Positions 1 to 9,222 of a DNA stretch of 64,000 bases are shown piece by piece. The stretch is from Microbulbifer bruguierae (GTDB lineage: Bacteria > Pseudomonadota > Gammaproteobacteria > Pseudomonadales > Cellvibrionaceae). The notes under the pieces are model-generated. The model saw only the letters and a program-made list of their open reading frames with translations. It did not search any database and was not told the origin of the DNA. Location of the stretch: NCBI RefSeq assembly GCF_029869925.1, contig NZ_CP118605.1:3500001-3564000 (forward strand). The letters are read 5' to 3'. The position numbers and the translations under genes are program-made. How positions within the stretch are numbered: position 1 is the stretch's first letter; the number at the start of each line of letters is the position of its first letter.

Positions 1-309
1 GGCGATACCGAGTGCCGCGCGACTTTCAAGAATGCGCAGGCCGGCGATCTGCAGACTGGGGTTCTCGCGGCGTGCCAGATCGATGAGCGTATTCAGCCGT
101 GGATCGCCGAGGCGTTGCCACCATCGGCTTAATTCAGATGAATTCGGGTCCTGATAGATCTGGCCGTACAGGTCCGGCTGCCAGGCCGACAGCCAGGCCA
201 AATCCGGTTCGCGAAAATCGGGTCCCAGGGGTGCACAGGCCACCGCGCTCGCCAACATCAGCGCGCTTAGTGGGCGGGAAAATTCGGGGTGCAGTGCCGC
301 ACGGCTCAT
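1..309 (-). CDS. RND efflux outer-membrane lipoprotein (NodT type), 5' part
   Basis: The first 103 codons of a minus-strand gene run off the left edge in an open frame. The ATG at 309 is followed by a short hydrophobic stretch and a lipobox-like SAVAC, so Cys25 is the probable lipidated residue. Further on come a WWQRLGDP segment and a stretch resembling the first periplasmic helix (TLIDLARRENPSLQIAGLRI), both typical of NodT/OprM-type outer-membrane channels. Such proteins are the outer-membrane exit of tripartite RND or MFS pumps. The partner pump genes would lie to the left, outside the window, so the substrate cannot be inferred. Only the N-terminus is visible. Confidence 0.8.
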   Translation of the reverse strand, partial: MSRAALHPEFSRPLSALMLASAVACAPLGPDFREPDLAWLSAWQPDLYGQIYQDPNSSELSRWWQRLGDPRLNTLIDLARRENPSLQIAGLRILESRAALGIA

Positions 310-435
310 TCCGAAACATCGCTGCGAGGTTTATCCGCTGCGTCCATAAACCACATTCCTTGTGAGCGGCGTGTGCGGGCGCGTGATCCGGCAGAAATTA
401 TAGCAGCCGACCCTGGCGTGAATTTGCGGCGTACC

Positions 436-1302
436 TTATGGCGAAGATTGTGCGCGCGCGTGTCGCTCGCTCAGCAACACTGCGGCGACGATAATAGCGC
501 CGCCGACGGCGAGGCGCGGCAAGTCGGCGTCGCGATTCCAGATCAGCAGGTTCACCAGCAGTCCCGCGGGAATCAGCGCGTTGTTCATCGCCGCCAGGGT
601 GCCCGGGGAAACCTGGGTGGCACCCTTGTTCCACAGAAAATAGCCGAGCCCGGAGGCCACCGCGCCGAGCCACACCAGCACCCCCCACTGGGTGAAATTC
701 GCCGGATATTTGGGGCTGCCGAGCATCAGCCAGGCAATGCTGGCCACAATACTGGCACCGATAAAAAACCAGCCGAAAGTCTGCCGCGGCGGCAGGGATT
801 CACTGCGCGCGTGGGAGGATTGCATAAACTGCCTGTAGGCGACCTGTCCGGTGGCGAAGCACAGGTTGGCGCCCTGCACGACAAAAAAGCCTTTCCAGTA
901 GTCGCCGCTCAGGTTGTCCCAGCGGATGATGGCGGCGCCGATAACGGCAATGGCGGCCACCAGCAGGTTCCACCATGATAAGCGGCGCGCCAGCAGGTCG
1001 TAGATCAGCGTGATGTATACCGGGGTGAAAATCGTGAACAGTAGTACCTCGGGCACGCTGAGCAACAGGAACGACTGGTAGTAAAACAGGTACATCAGCC
1101 CCAGCTGCACGGCGCCAATAGCCATCAGCGTGAGCGCGGTGCGCTTGGGAGTGCGCCAGTTGAGAAACGGCAGGAATACCAGGGTGGCCAGCAGCACCCG
1201 GGTGAGCACGGAAAAATAGCTGTCCACCTGGCCGGCGAGATAGACGCCGATCAGACTGAAGGAAAAGGCCCAGAGCAGGGTGATAAGTATGAGCAGTAAC
1301 AT
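436..1302 (-). CDS. EamA/DMT-family inner-membrane transporter
   Basis: A 288-residue, strongly hydrophobic protein with about ten predicted transmembrane helices arranged as two EamA repeats. The N-terminus (MLLLILITLLWAFSFSLIGV) is characteristic of drug/metabolite transporters related to carboxylate, amino-acid and amine exporters. The length is normal for the family. The substrate cannot be read from the sequence. The start is the ATG at 1302. The next gene is divergent and begins only 15-25 bases away, so the two promoters must overlap each other or the coding ends. Confidence 0.85.
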   Translation of the reverse strand: MLLLILITLLWAFSFSLIGVYLAGQVDSYFSVLTRVLLATLVFLPFLNWRTPKRTALTLMAIGAVQLGLMYLFYYQSFLLLSVPEVLLFTIFTPVYITLIYDLLARRLSWWNLLVAAIAVIGAAIIRWDNLSGDYWKGFFVVQGANLCFATGQVAYRQFMQSSHARSESLPPRQTFGWFFIGASIVASIAWLMLGSPKYPANFTQWGVLVWLGAVASGLGYFLWNKGATQVSPGTLAAMNNALIPAGLLVNLLIWNRDADLPRLAVGGAIIVAAVLLSERHARAQSSP

Positions 1303-1326
1303 GAGCGGAAAAATACTTTGGTGAAT

Positions 1327-1791
1327 ATGCAGGCGGATTACAAATCCCTGGCGGCGTTAGCGCAACTCTGTGAACGGTTGAAAAAAATCCGCGCCTTCAG
1401 TTTCAACGCCAGCAATGGCCCGGGATCGAAAACCAACTGGCGCGGGCACGGGCGCGGCGAAGTGAGTGTAACCCGCTTTGGAGCGCATATTGTGTTCGAT
1501 GAGCAGGCAAAATTTACTGATGCCGATGGCCATGTTGTCGCGCTGCAAAACCGCTACCGCTGGACCCGCTGCCTCGATTCCGTGCGCCTGGAACATTTGC
1601 GCCGGGAGGCGCCGGTGTTGTTGTTCAACCTCGTTCCCGTTACCGTACATGGCTTCCGCCACCAGTCCCCGCACCTGTGTGGAGAGGATATCTACACGGC
1701 AGAGCTCCTGCTGCACGATGATGAAATCGAGCTGATTTGGCATATCAGCGGCCCGCGCAAGAACGAACGCCTGCATTACCACTACTGGTAG
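1327..1791 (+). CDS. DUF6314-like protein
   Basis: A soluble protein of about 154 residues without signal peptide. The C-terminal half resembles DUF6314: a conserved His in a GEDIYTAELL context followed by IWHISGPRKNERLHYHYW, where family members end in a GP-K-Y-type motif. The function of this family is not established. TTG (1318), GTG (1321) and ATG (1327) are in-frame start choices; none has a strong ribosome binding site, so the ATG is listed. It is divergent from and almost abutting the EamA transporter, which suggests shared control but proves nothing. Confidence 0.6.
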   Translation: MQADYKSLAALAQLCERLKKIRAFSFNASNGPGSKTNWRGHGRGEVSVTRFGAHIVFDEQAKFTDADGHVVALQNRYRWTRCLDSVRLEHLRREAPVLLFNLVPVTVHGFRHQSPHLCGEDIYTAELLLHDDEIELIWHISGPRKNERLHYHYW

Positions 1792-1959
1792 TGGTTGTAT
1801 TTCCATTGTCGCCCTCTGCCCGATACAAGCCACAATGCAGCTCAGGTGCGATAAGCGCCGCTGTTTTTCCTGCCAAATCGGGATACTCTCTCGGACGTAT
1901 AAACTGACGCCATAGCCAGGGCTAAATGACGCTGCTGGCAGATATGGGGAGAGAATTTC

Positions 1960-3222
1960 ATGCCGACCAAACGCCAATTACTCAAAGCGGCTGCGCTGCT
2001 GGCGGTGACTCCGGGGCTGCCGCTGCGTGCGGCAGAGTCGCCGACAAAAGATATCAAGCCCGAGTCCCTGCTCGAGGGAATACAGCCCATTAGCGTCGCC
2101 GAGCGACAGGCGCGGGTGGCGCGGGCCCAGCAGCTGATGCAAAAGCATGGTGTCGACGCCATTGTGCTCGAGCCGGGGGCGGCGATGCTGTATTTCACCG
2201 GCATCCGCTGGTGGCGCTCCGAGCGCCTGACCTGTGTCGTCATCCCCAAACACGGTGAGTTTGCTGTGGTGACTCCCTTCTTCGAAGAGCCCTCCGTGCG
2301 TGAGTCGATGACTTTCGGTGAGGATGTGCGCACCTGGAATGAACACGAAAGCCCGTTTGCGCGCATCGCCGGGGTATTGAAAGACCGGGGGATCAAATCC
2401 GGTGTCATCGGTCTTGAGGCCACGGTGCGCTGGTTTGTCGCCGATGGCATTCGCGACGCGCTGCCATCCTTCAAGCTGGTGAGCGCGGACCCAGTCACCC
2501 GCGGTTGCCGCATGCAGAAGAGCCCGGCAGAGCTGGCGCTGATGAAAAAGGCCAATGAGATTACCCTCGCCGCCTACGGTATGGTGTGGGATCAGCTGCG
2601 CCCGGGCATGACACCGGCCGACGTGAACCAGAAGATGCGCGATGCCCAGAGCGCGCTGGGCGGGCAGGGTGTCTGGACCATGGCGCTGTTCGGTGAGGCC
2701 AGTGCCTATCCCCACGGTACCGATCAGCCGCAACAGATCCGCGAGGGTCAGATTGTGCTGATGGATTGCGGTTGCAGTGTCGAAGGTTACCAGTCAGATA
2801 TTTCGCGGACGTTTGTCTACGGTGAACCCAGCAAGAAACAGCAGCAAATCTGGCAGCTGGTGCGGGAGGGGCAGAACGTGGCGTTCGAAGCGGCCAAACT
2901 CGGTGCCCCGGCGGGCAGTATCGACGATGCGGTGCGGGCGTTTTACCTGAAGCATGGATTCGGACCCGACTACCGTCTGCCCGGGCTTTCTCACCGCACC
3001 GGACACGGTATCGGTATGGAGGGGCATGAGCCGGTGAATTTTGTGCGCGGCGAGAAAACCGAGCTGGCGCCCGGTATGTGTTTTTCCAATGAGCCGGGCC
3101 TTTATCTTCCCGGTGAGTTCGGCGTGCGCCTCGAGGATTGTCTGTACATGACCGCAGACGGCCCCGCCTGGTTTACCCTGCCTCCTGAAAGTCTCTCAAA
3201 TCCTCTGGGACGTCTGGGGTAA
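1960..3222 (+). CDS. M24-family metallopeptidase (Xaa-Pro aminopeptidase-like), exported
   Basis: A 420-residue protein with an N-terminal export signal (MPTKRQLLKAAALLAVTPG, then LRAA), Tat-like but with KR instead of RR. A creatinase-type N-domain is followed by the pita-bread M24 domain. All five expected metal ligands are visible: Asp269 and Asp280 in MDCGCSVEGYQSDISRTF, His349 in RTGHGIGMEGHEP, Glu378 in SNEPGLYLP and Glu392 in VRLEDC. The family hydrolyses X-Pro peptides or related amides; the substrate here is unknown. GGGGAGAG six bases before the ATG supports the start. The gene stands alone. Confidence 0.88.
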   Translation: MPTKRQLLKAAALLAVTPGLPLRAAESPTKDIKPESLLEGIQPISVAERQARVARAQQLMQKHGVDAIVLEPGAAMLYFTGIRWWRSERLTCVVIPKHGEFAVVTPFFEEPSVRESMTFGEDVRTWNEHESPFARIAGVLKDRGIKSGVIGLEATVRWFVADGIRDALPSFKLVSADPVTRGCRMQKSPAELALMKKANEITLAAYGMVWDQLRPGMTPADVNQKMRDAQSALGGQGVWTMALFGEASAYPHGTDQPQQIREGQIVLMDCGCSVEGYQSDISRTFVYGEPSKKQQQIWQLVREGQNVAFEAAKLGAPAGSIDDAVRAFYLKHGFGPDYRLPGLSHRTGHGIGMEGHEPVNFVRGEKTELAPGMCFSNEPGLYLPGEFGVRLEDCLYMTADGPAWFTLPPESLSNPLGRLG

Positions 3223-3303
3223 CCATTTTTGTAGTGACCGCTAGGGGAGGGGCGACAGACGTTTGCCCGATCCCCTGTTGCTGATCTCCCTTCCCCGCCG
3301 CGA

Positions 3304-4113
3304 TTAAAGGCTGATCTGGCCGCGCAGGTAAGTGACCGCGCGCCCGCGCATCAGCACACGCTCGCCTGCCAGCACACAGTCCAGTTCACCGCCGCGGGGT
3401 GAGATCTGTTTTGCCTTGAGACAGGTTTTATCCAGTTTTTGCGCCCAGAACGGCACCAGCCGGGTATGCGCGGACCCGGTCACGGGATCTTCGTCGATAC
3501 CGATGGCGGGGGCGAAGAAACGGCTGACGAAGTCGCAGTCGAATCCTTCGCCGGGGGCGGTGCAGATCAGGCCCTTGTAGGGCAGTTTCAACAGTGCGCG
3601 CATATCCGGTGACAGGTTGGCGACCACATCGGCGAAGGCGAATTCCAGTAGCAGCTGGTCGTTGGAGCCGGCCACTTCCAGCGCCCGCAATGGCTCCGCG
3701 CCCAGCGCGTGTGCGTAGTTTTCACTGAGCGGAATTTCGCTGTTTTGCTGAGCCGGAAAATCCAGCGCCAGCAGCTCATCTTCCCTGCGTACGATCAGCT
3801 CGCCGCTGCGGGTGTAAAAATGGATTTCAGACTCGCTGAAGCCGAGCTCTGTCCACAGCAGATGTGCGGTGACCAGGGTGGCGTGGCCGCACAGCGGCAC
3901 CTCTTCACCGGGGGTGAACCAGCGCAGTTCGAAACCGCTGCCGGCGGGCACCGTGAACGCGGTTTCCGCGAGATTGTTTTCCGCGGCGATCTGCTGCAGC
4001 AGCTTATCATCGAGCCAGCTGGACAGGGGGACGTAGGCGGCGGGGTTGCCTTTGAACAACTCTGAGGTAAAGGCATCGGCCTGGTAGATGGGCAGTTGCA
4101 TGGGCAGTTGCAT
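3304..4113 (-). CDS. PhzF-family isomerase/epimerase
   Basis: A protein of about 269 residues with the two-half diaminopimelate-epimerase-like fold of PhzF. Visible marks are the N-terminal IYQADAFTSELFKGNPAA, the acidic catalytic site AAENNLAETAF, GHATLVTAH and the C-terminal EDPVTGSAH. PhzF relatives perform proton-shift isomerisations; outside phenazine loci the substrate is usually unknown, as here. The start is the ATG at 4113, seven bases after AGAAGG; a TTG upstream would remove that site. The first codons contain a 12-base direct repeat giving MQLPMQLP, so an ATG at 4101 is a second candidate. A second PhzF gene lies at 8303-9205 with low similarity. Confidence 0.88.
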   Translation of the reverse strand: MQLPMQLPIYQADAFTSELFKGNPAAYVPLSSWLDDKLLQQIAAENNLAETAFTVPAGSGFELRWFTPGEEVPLCGHATLVTAHLLWTELGFSESEIHFYTRSGELIVRREDELLALDFPAQQNSEIPLSENYAHALGAEPLRALEVAGSNDQLLLEFAFADVVANLSPDMRALLKLPYKGLICTAPGEGFDCDFVSRFFAPAIGIDEDPVTGSAHTRLVPFWAQKLDKTCLKAKQISPRGGELDCVLAGERVLMRGRAVTYLRGQISL

Positions 4114-4152
4114 GGGGAAACCTTCTCTCAAATGCCGGAAATAAAACCAATA

Positions 4153-4179
4153 AAAAAGGGAGCCACTGGCTCCCTTTTT
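4153..4179 (-). terminator. Rho-independent terminator of the phosphate operon
   Basis: GGGAGCC-ACT-GGCTCCC hairpin flanked by A-runs and T-runs on both sides, lying between the PiT transporter stop and the phzF-like start. The T-run on the minus strand fits termination of the DUF47-PiT operon. Confidence 0.85.
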
Positions 4180-4231
4180 AACAGGCGAAGTTGGCAGTGG
4201 CTACTGCCAGCGGGCGATAACCAGTTTCTGG

Positions 4232-5509
4232 TTACCAGCCAAACACCCCCTTGAAGAAGAAGAAGAACAGGATCGCGAGACCCGCGCCCGCGGGCAGAGT
4301 GACGATCCAGGACGCGACGATGGTGGTGATCATACGCAGGTTGAGTGCACCGATACCGCGTGCCAGGCCCACGCCCAGTACCGCACCCACCAGGGTGTGG
4401 GTCGTGGAAATCGGCAGGCCGGTGCCGGAGGCGAGTACCACCGTGGAGGCGGCGCCCAGCTCGGCGGCGAAGCCGCGGCTCGGAGTCAGCTCGGTGATCT
4501 TGCGGCCGATGGTGGCCATCACCTTGAAGCCGTAGGTGGCGAGGCCGACCACGATACCAGCACCCCCGAGTAGCAGAATCCACGAGGGCATGCTGGCCTT
4601 GGCGGTTACCGCGCCCATCTGCACGGTATTGACGATGGCAGCCAGCGGGCCTACGGCGTTGGCAACATCGTTGGAACCGTGGGCAAAGGCCATGGCGCAG
4701 GCGGTGAACACCATCAGGATCGCGAATACCCGTTCAACGTTGGCGAAGCGGTTGTGACGCTCGCGCTCCGGGTCGCGCTTGATGCGCTTCAGCAGCATGA
4801 TGCCGACACCCATGACGATCAGGCCAGCGATACCGGCAATCAGCGCATCCTGCCAGAAGCTCAGGCTGATGTTCGCATCTTTCAGCACATGTTTGAGGCC
4901 TTTGGTGAGGGTGACCATGGAGATCATCCAGCCCACCGCAAACATGTAAATCGGGATGTAGCGCTTGGCGTTGGCGAAGGGGTCCTCGGTGTTGAGGATC
5001 AGTTTCTGCACACTGCGGAACAACAGGAAAGACATAGTCCCCGCCAGCACTGGCGACACTACCCAGCTGGCGACAATACTGCCCACTTTGCCCCAGGCTA
5101 CCGCATCCGCGGAAATACCTACGGCAGAGAAGCCGACAATGGCGCCGACGATGGAGTGGGTAGTAGACACGGGCCAACCCAGCACACTGGCAATCGCCAG
5201 CCAGGTGCCCGCTGCCAGCAGGGCCGACAGCATGCCGTACACCAGCAGCTCCGGCTTGTCCGCGAACAGGTCCGGGGAAATGATGCCCTTGCGGATGGTG
5301 GCGGTCACTTCACCTCCGGCGAGATAGGCACCGGCAAACTCGAAGATCATGGCGATGATGATCGCCTGTTTGATGGTCAGTGCGCGGGAGCCCACTGAGG
5401 TACCCATGGCATTGGCCACGTCGTTGGCACCGACACCCCAGGCCATAAAGAAACCGAAGACGCAGGCCAGTATCAAAAAGATATGGCCGTACTGAGCAAT
5501 GATATCCAC
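4232..5509 (-). CDS. PiT-family inorganic phosphate transporter
   Basis: A 425-residue polytopic membrane protein with the duplicated PiT signature: GANDVANAMGTSVGS near the N-terminus and GSNDVANAVGPLAAI in the second half. It also has ISTTHTLVGA and VSTTHSIVGA loops. It imports phosphate with a cation across the inner membrane at low affinity. The start is GTG at 5509, preceded by GGGAG. It follows the DUF47 gene by 12 bases on the same strand, the usual regulator-transporter pair, so they are probably co-transcribed and end at the hairpin at 4153-4179. Confidence 0.93.
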   Translation of the reverse strand: MDIIAQYGHIFLILACVFGFFMAWGVGANDVANAMGTSVGSRALTIKQAIIIAMIFEFAGAYLAGGEVTATIRKGIISPDLFADKPELLVYGMLSALLAAGTWLAIASVLGWPVSTTHSIVGAIVGFSAVGISADAVAWGKVGSIVASWVVSPVLAGTMSFLLFRSVQKLILNTEDPFANAKRYIPIYMFAVGWMISMVTLTKGLKHVLKDANISLSFWQDALIAGIAGLIVMGVGIMLLKRIKRDPERERHNRFANVERVFAILMVFTACAMAFAHGSNDVANAVGPLAAIVNTVQMGAVTAKASMPSWILLLGGAGIVVGLATYGFKVMATIGRKITELTPSRGFAAELGAASTVVLASGTGLPISTTHTLVGAVLGVGLARGIGALNLRMITTIVASWIVTLPAGAGLAILFFFFFKGVFGW

Positions 5510-5521
5510 GTTTTCTCTCCC

Positions 5522-6199
5522 TTAACGCGCCAGCAACAGTTGTAGTCGGTTGCCTACGCCATGGGCCTCATCCGCCAGGTCGCCGACCCACTCGATTACT
5601 CGGTAGAGGAAAATCACGTCTACAGGCGGTAGATCTTTTTCTAGTTTGAACAGCGCGGCGCGCACTTCCACTTCAAGTTTGTCGGACTTGCGCTCCAGCT
5701 CGTCGAGTTCTTCGGTCATGCGCTGGGCAATATCCACTTCGCGCCCGGCAAAACCGGATTCCAGCAGCTCGTCGAGTTCGTTGATGGCAGTCAGCGCCTG
5801 CGCGGAGGTGGCCACGGCACTCTCCACAAAGGTGTTCATCATGGCGTGCATGGACGCCGGGATTTGCATTTGACGGCCAATGGCGAGGCCGGCGATGTCC
5901 TGGGCGGTGTTGGCCACTTTGTCCTGAACGTGCAGCAGTTCCAGCAGGTCGGTGCGGGAAACCGGCATAAACAGACTGTCCGGGAGATGCAGGCGCAGGT
6001 CTTTTTTGATGTCGTCAGCGCGGTTCTCGTTGGCGGAGATACGCTGCTGTACGGTTTTGGCGGTGTTGAAGTCGCCTTGCATGAGGGCTTCAAAGAAGGG
6101 CACCAGATCCGCTGACGCCTTGTGGGCGGTCGCCATGTGCTCCTTGATAGGCTTTATCGGCGAGCGGCCGAACAGGTTGGCGATGTTGGACAGGGGCAT
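5522..6199 (-). CDS. DUF47/TIGR00153 PhoU-like phosphate transport regulator
   Basis: A 225-residue, mostly helical protein with the PhoU-like DUF47 fold. The N-terminus MPLSNIANLFGRSPIKPI and an internal acidic helix with repeated E/D-x-x-x-D patterns are typical. In many bacteria it is encoded next to a PiT transporter and is thought to modulate it. The start is the ATG at 6199 with AAGGAA upstream; an in-frame upstream extension to 6328 looks non-coding. It is first in the operon and divergent from the GspE-type ATPase, with a 209-base region between that must contain both promoters. Confidence 0.9.
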   Translation of the reverse strand: MPLSNIANLFGRSPIKPIKEHMATAHKASADLVPFFEALMQGDFNTAKTVQQRISANENRADDIKKDLRLHLPDSLFMPVSRTDLLELLHVQDKVANTAQDIAGLAIGRQMQIPASMHAMMNTFVESAVATSAQALTAINELDELLESGFAGREVDIAQRMTEELDELERKSDKLEVEVRAALFKLEKDLPPVDVIFLYRVIEWVGDLADEAHGVGNRLQLLLAR

Positions 6200-6408
6200 G
6201 GTCGGTTCCTTTTTCCGGTCCTGACAGATTGATTTTTGACCGCTGGGGCGGCCGGGTGGCGGCATGGTACCCCAACACGTGCAAAGGTCACAGTGACCAT
6301 TGGGTTTCGCGGGAATTCTGCGGACCACTCGCGCTGTAGTCCTCGGGGATAAGAGCTACAATGCGCCTTCACACTAAGCCTAGTCGGCGATTGGGCACAG
6401 AAGAATAA

Positions 6409-8193
6409 ATGGGGACGTGTATGGGGAGCAGACTAGCGGACCGGATTCTCGATCTGCCCGGTTTACTGGAAGATCTGGTGGGCCAGGGGTATGTCAGTCG
6501 CAGCGATGCGAACCGCCTGATCGGCACCCCGCGCACCGCTGAACAGGCGCAGATGCATCCCCTTTCGTATATCGCCAGCTGTGAACTGGAGAACCAGAAG
6601 AGGCCAGGCAAGGCACTGAGCGCAGTCGTGCTCACCCAGTGGCTGGCGGAGACCGCCTCGCACGATATTTACCATATCGACCCACTGAAGGTGAATGTGG
6701 CGGCGGTGACCGAGGTGATGAGCTTCCAGTTCGCCAAGCGCCACCAGATTCTTTGCGTTGAGGCCAGTAAAGATACGCTGCTGGTCGCCACCGCCCAGCC
6801 ATACGCCAGTGGCTGGGAGGAACAGCTGGCGCACACCAGCGGGCGCAGCGTGCAGCGGGTGGTGGCGGATCCGGCGGATATCAAACGCTACTGCACCGAA
6901 TTCTATTCCCTGGCCAATTCCATATCCGGTGCCAGCGGGCTCAAGGGAACTTCCGGTGCCAACAATTTTGAACAGCTGCTGGAACTCGGGAATCTCAAGG
7001 ACCCGGAGGCCAACGACCAGCATATCGTCAACATCGTCGACTGGCTATTGCAGCACGCCTTCGATCAGCGCGCCAGTGATATCCACATTGAGCCGCGCCG
7101 GGATGTCGGGCGTATCCGCTTTCGCATCGACGGTGTTCTGCACCCGATTCACGAGCTGCCGGATCAGGTCAATGCCGCGGTTACCAGCCGCCTGAAAATC
7201 CTCGGGCGCATGAACGTGGCGGAAAAGCGCAAACCCCAGGACGGCCGCATCAAGACCAAGCGCCCGGACGGCAGTGAGGTCGAGTTGCGCCTCTCCACCC
7301 TGCCCACCGCATTTGGGGAAAAGCTGGTGATGCGGATCTTCGATCCGGAAGTGCTGGCGCGCTCGTATCACGACCTCGGCCTCGCTGGCGACGATCTCGC
7401 CCGCTGGCAGACCATGCTGTCACGCCCCAACGGCATTGTGCTGGTCACCGGTCCCACCGGTTCGGGCAAAACCACCACCCTCTATACCGCGCTGAAACAG
7501 CTGGCCTCCAGCGAGGTCAACGTTTCCACCATTGAAGACCCCATCGAGATGGTGGAAGAGAGTTTCAACCAGACCCAGGTGCACCACAGCATCGGCCTCG
7601 ACTTCGCCGCAGGAATCCGCACCCTGATGCGTCAGGACCCGGACATCATCATGGTGGGGGAAATCCGCGACCTGGAAACCGCGCAGATGGCGGTGCAGGC
7701 GGCGCTTACCGGCCATCTGGTCATCTCCACCCTGCACACCAATGACGCGCCCACTGCGGTCACCCGCCTGCTGGATCTCGGCCTGCCCCACTATCTCCTG
7801 AAATCCACCGTACTCGGGGTGATGGCGCAGCGCCTGGTGCGCACCCTGTGTCCCAGCTGCAAAGCCAAGGCGGAGGTCAGTGACGAAGACTGGCAGGCGC
7901 TGGTAAAGCCCTGGAAGGCCACCAAGCCGGACGTGGTGTATCAGCCGGAGGGCTGTCTCGATTGTCGCAATACCGGCTATCGCGGCCGCCAGGGTATCTA
8001 TGAGATTCTGCCGTTTACGGAGGCCATCCAGGCCCTGGTGACGCCAGACTGCGATTTGCAGCAGGTGCGCCGGCAGGGCATGCGCGAAGGTATGAACAGC
8101 CTGCGACTGTCCGGGGCACGCAAGGTGGCGGCCGGGATTACCACGGTGCAGGAAGTACTGCGCGTGGCGCCGCCGCCGGATATTGCGTTCTGA
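6409..8193 (+). CDS. GspE/PulE/PilB-type secretion ATPase
   Basis: A 594-residue protein with an N-terminal MshEN-type region, the N2 domain and the hexameric ATPase core. Visible motifs: Walker A GPTGSGKTTTL, Asp box IEDPIEMVEE, Walker B LMRQDPDIIMVGEIRD, His box TLHTNDAPTAVTRL, and the tetracysteine zinc site CPSC...CLDC. These ATPases drive type II secretion pseudopili or type IV pilus assembly at the inner membrane. No pilin, platform protein or secretin genes are next to it, so it is an orphan and its machine cannot be named. ATG 6409 is used; ATG 6421 is equally possible. Confidence 0.9.
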   Translation: MGTCMGSRLADRILDLPGLLEDLVGQGYVSRSDANRLIGTPRTAEQAQMHPLSYIASCELENQKRPGKALSAVVLTQWLAETASHDIYHIDPLKVNVAAVTEVMSFQFAKRHQILCVEASKDTLLVATAQPYASGWEEQLAHTSGRSVQRVVADPADIKRYCTEFYSLANSISGASGLKGTSGANNFEQLLELGNLKDPEANDQHIVNIVDWLLQHAFDQRASDIHIEPRRDVGRIRFRIDGVLHPIHELPDQVNAAVTSRLKILGRMNVAEKRKPQDGRIKTKRPDGSEVELRLSTLPTAFGEKLVMRIFDPEVLARSYHDLGLAGDDLARWQTMLSRPNGIVLVTGPTGSGKTTTLYTALKQLASSEVNVSTIEDPIEMVEESFNQTQVHHSIGLDFAAGIRTLMRQDPDIIMVGEIRDLETAQMAVQAALTGHLVISTLHTNDAPTAVTRLLDLGLPHYLLKSTVLGVMAQRLVRTLCPSCKAKAEVSDEDWQALVKPWKATKPDVVYQPEGCLDCRNTGYRGRQGIYEILPFTEAIQALVTPDCDLQQVRRQGMREGMNSLRLSGARKVAAGITTVQEVLRVAPPPDIAF

Positions 8194-8302
8194 CGGCACG
8201 GGGCGGGTGATTGCATATTCTCGCCACTACTTCATAGTCGGCAGCGATTCCACAGCCGGCACCGATCCCATTGACGGGTAATAGATAACAAGGACGATAA
8301 CG

Positions 8303-9205
8303 ATGACGCTTGAATACGCTTTACTGGATGTATTTGCCAACGCGCCGTTTCAGGGTACCCAGATCCCGGTGCTCAACCTGGCCGGGCGCAGCCTGGATGA
8401 GGCGACCAAGAAAGCCATTGCCAGCGAGTTTCAACAGACCGAAACGGTGTTTATCGAGCCGGAAAAGCCGGTGCCCGCCAGCGTATATAACGCCCGGGGG
8501 CCACAGCGCTTTGGCGCGCATACCATTCTCGCCGCTGCCTATATGGCGTTTGAGCTGGGACTCTGCAAAAAGGAAGGGCAGTTTGCCTCTTTCCTGCTGA
8601 AACAGGACCGCGGCCTGATTGAAAGTTTTATCGACGACAATGGGGGCACCCCGGGTGCCATCCAGTTTGCCCGCGTCCTGTCTCCCACCGTGGATCGCTA
8701 TACCCCGGAAGTGGCTCGCCTTGCGGCGGCGTTGAACACCGAGGAAAAGCACATCTCCTTCAGTAAATACAAACCCATGGTGGTGAGTGTCGACAGCCCC
8801 ACGCTGATTGTTCCTTTTACCCGCCCGCAACACGTTCTGGCCGCGAGCCTGGATCACGAGCGCTGGGTGGAACTGCTGGGGGACATGTACACTTCTGAAG
8901 TGTTCCTGTTTGCCCCCGGCTCGATTACCGGCGCTACCGAGTTTCACGGCCGCCTGCTGAATCCGGGGCTGGCCCGCGACGTATTCCCGCCGATCGGCAA
9001 TGTGATGCCGGAGTTTATCGCCTACCTGGCAGAGCAGCAGGAAACGGTCGCCGGTACACACACCTTTTCCATCGACCGCGGCAGTCTCGACAGCCGCAAA
9101 AGTGTGCTGCACGCCGAGTTCGACAAAAAGCCGGGCAAGGAAGTGCGCTGTCGCATTGGTGGCAATGTGATCAAGATGGGTGAAGGGAGACTGCTTCACG
9201 CCTGA
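8303..9205 (+). CDS. PhzF-family protein, second copy
   Basis: A 300-residue PhzF-fold protein. It has the N-terminal LEYALLDVFANAPFQGTQIPV, the catalytic-type SEFQQTETVFIEP with the expected Glu, and RFGAHTILAAAYM in place of the usual GHATL-type segment. It diverges strongly from the copy at 3304-4113, so the two are not a recent duplication. The family catalyses isomerisation of small ring or acid substrates; the substrate is unknown. AAGGACGATAACG precedes the ATG. It is followed by a terminator and appears to be a single-gene unit. Confidence 0.85.
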   Translation: MTLEYALLDVFANAPFQGTQIPVLNLAGRSLDEATKKAIASEFQQTETVFIEPEKPVPASVYNARGPQRFGAHTILAAAYMAFELGLCKKEGQFASFLLKQDRGLIESFIDDNGGTPGAIQFARVLSPTVDRYTPEVARLAAALNTEEKHISFSKYKPMVVSVDSPTLIVPFTRPQHVLAASLDHERWVELLGDMYTSEVFLFAPGSITGATEFHGRLLNPGLARDVFPPIGNVMPEFIAYLAEQQETVAGTHTFSIDRGSLDSRKSVLHAEFDKKPGKEVRCRIGGNVIKMGEGRLLHA

Positions 9206-9222
9206 CCCAGGTCGCAATTATT

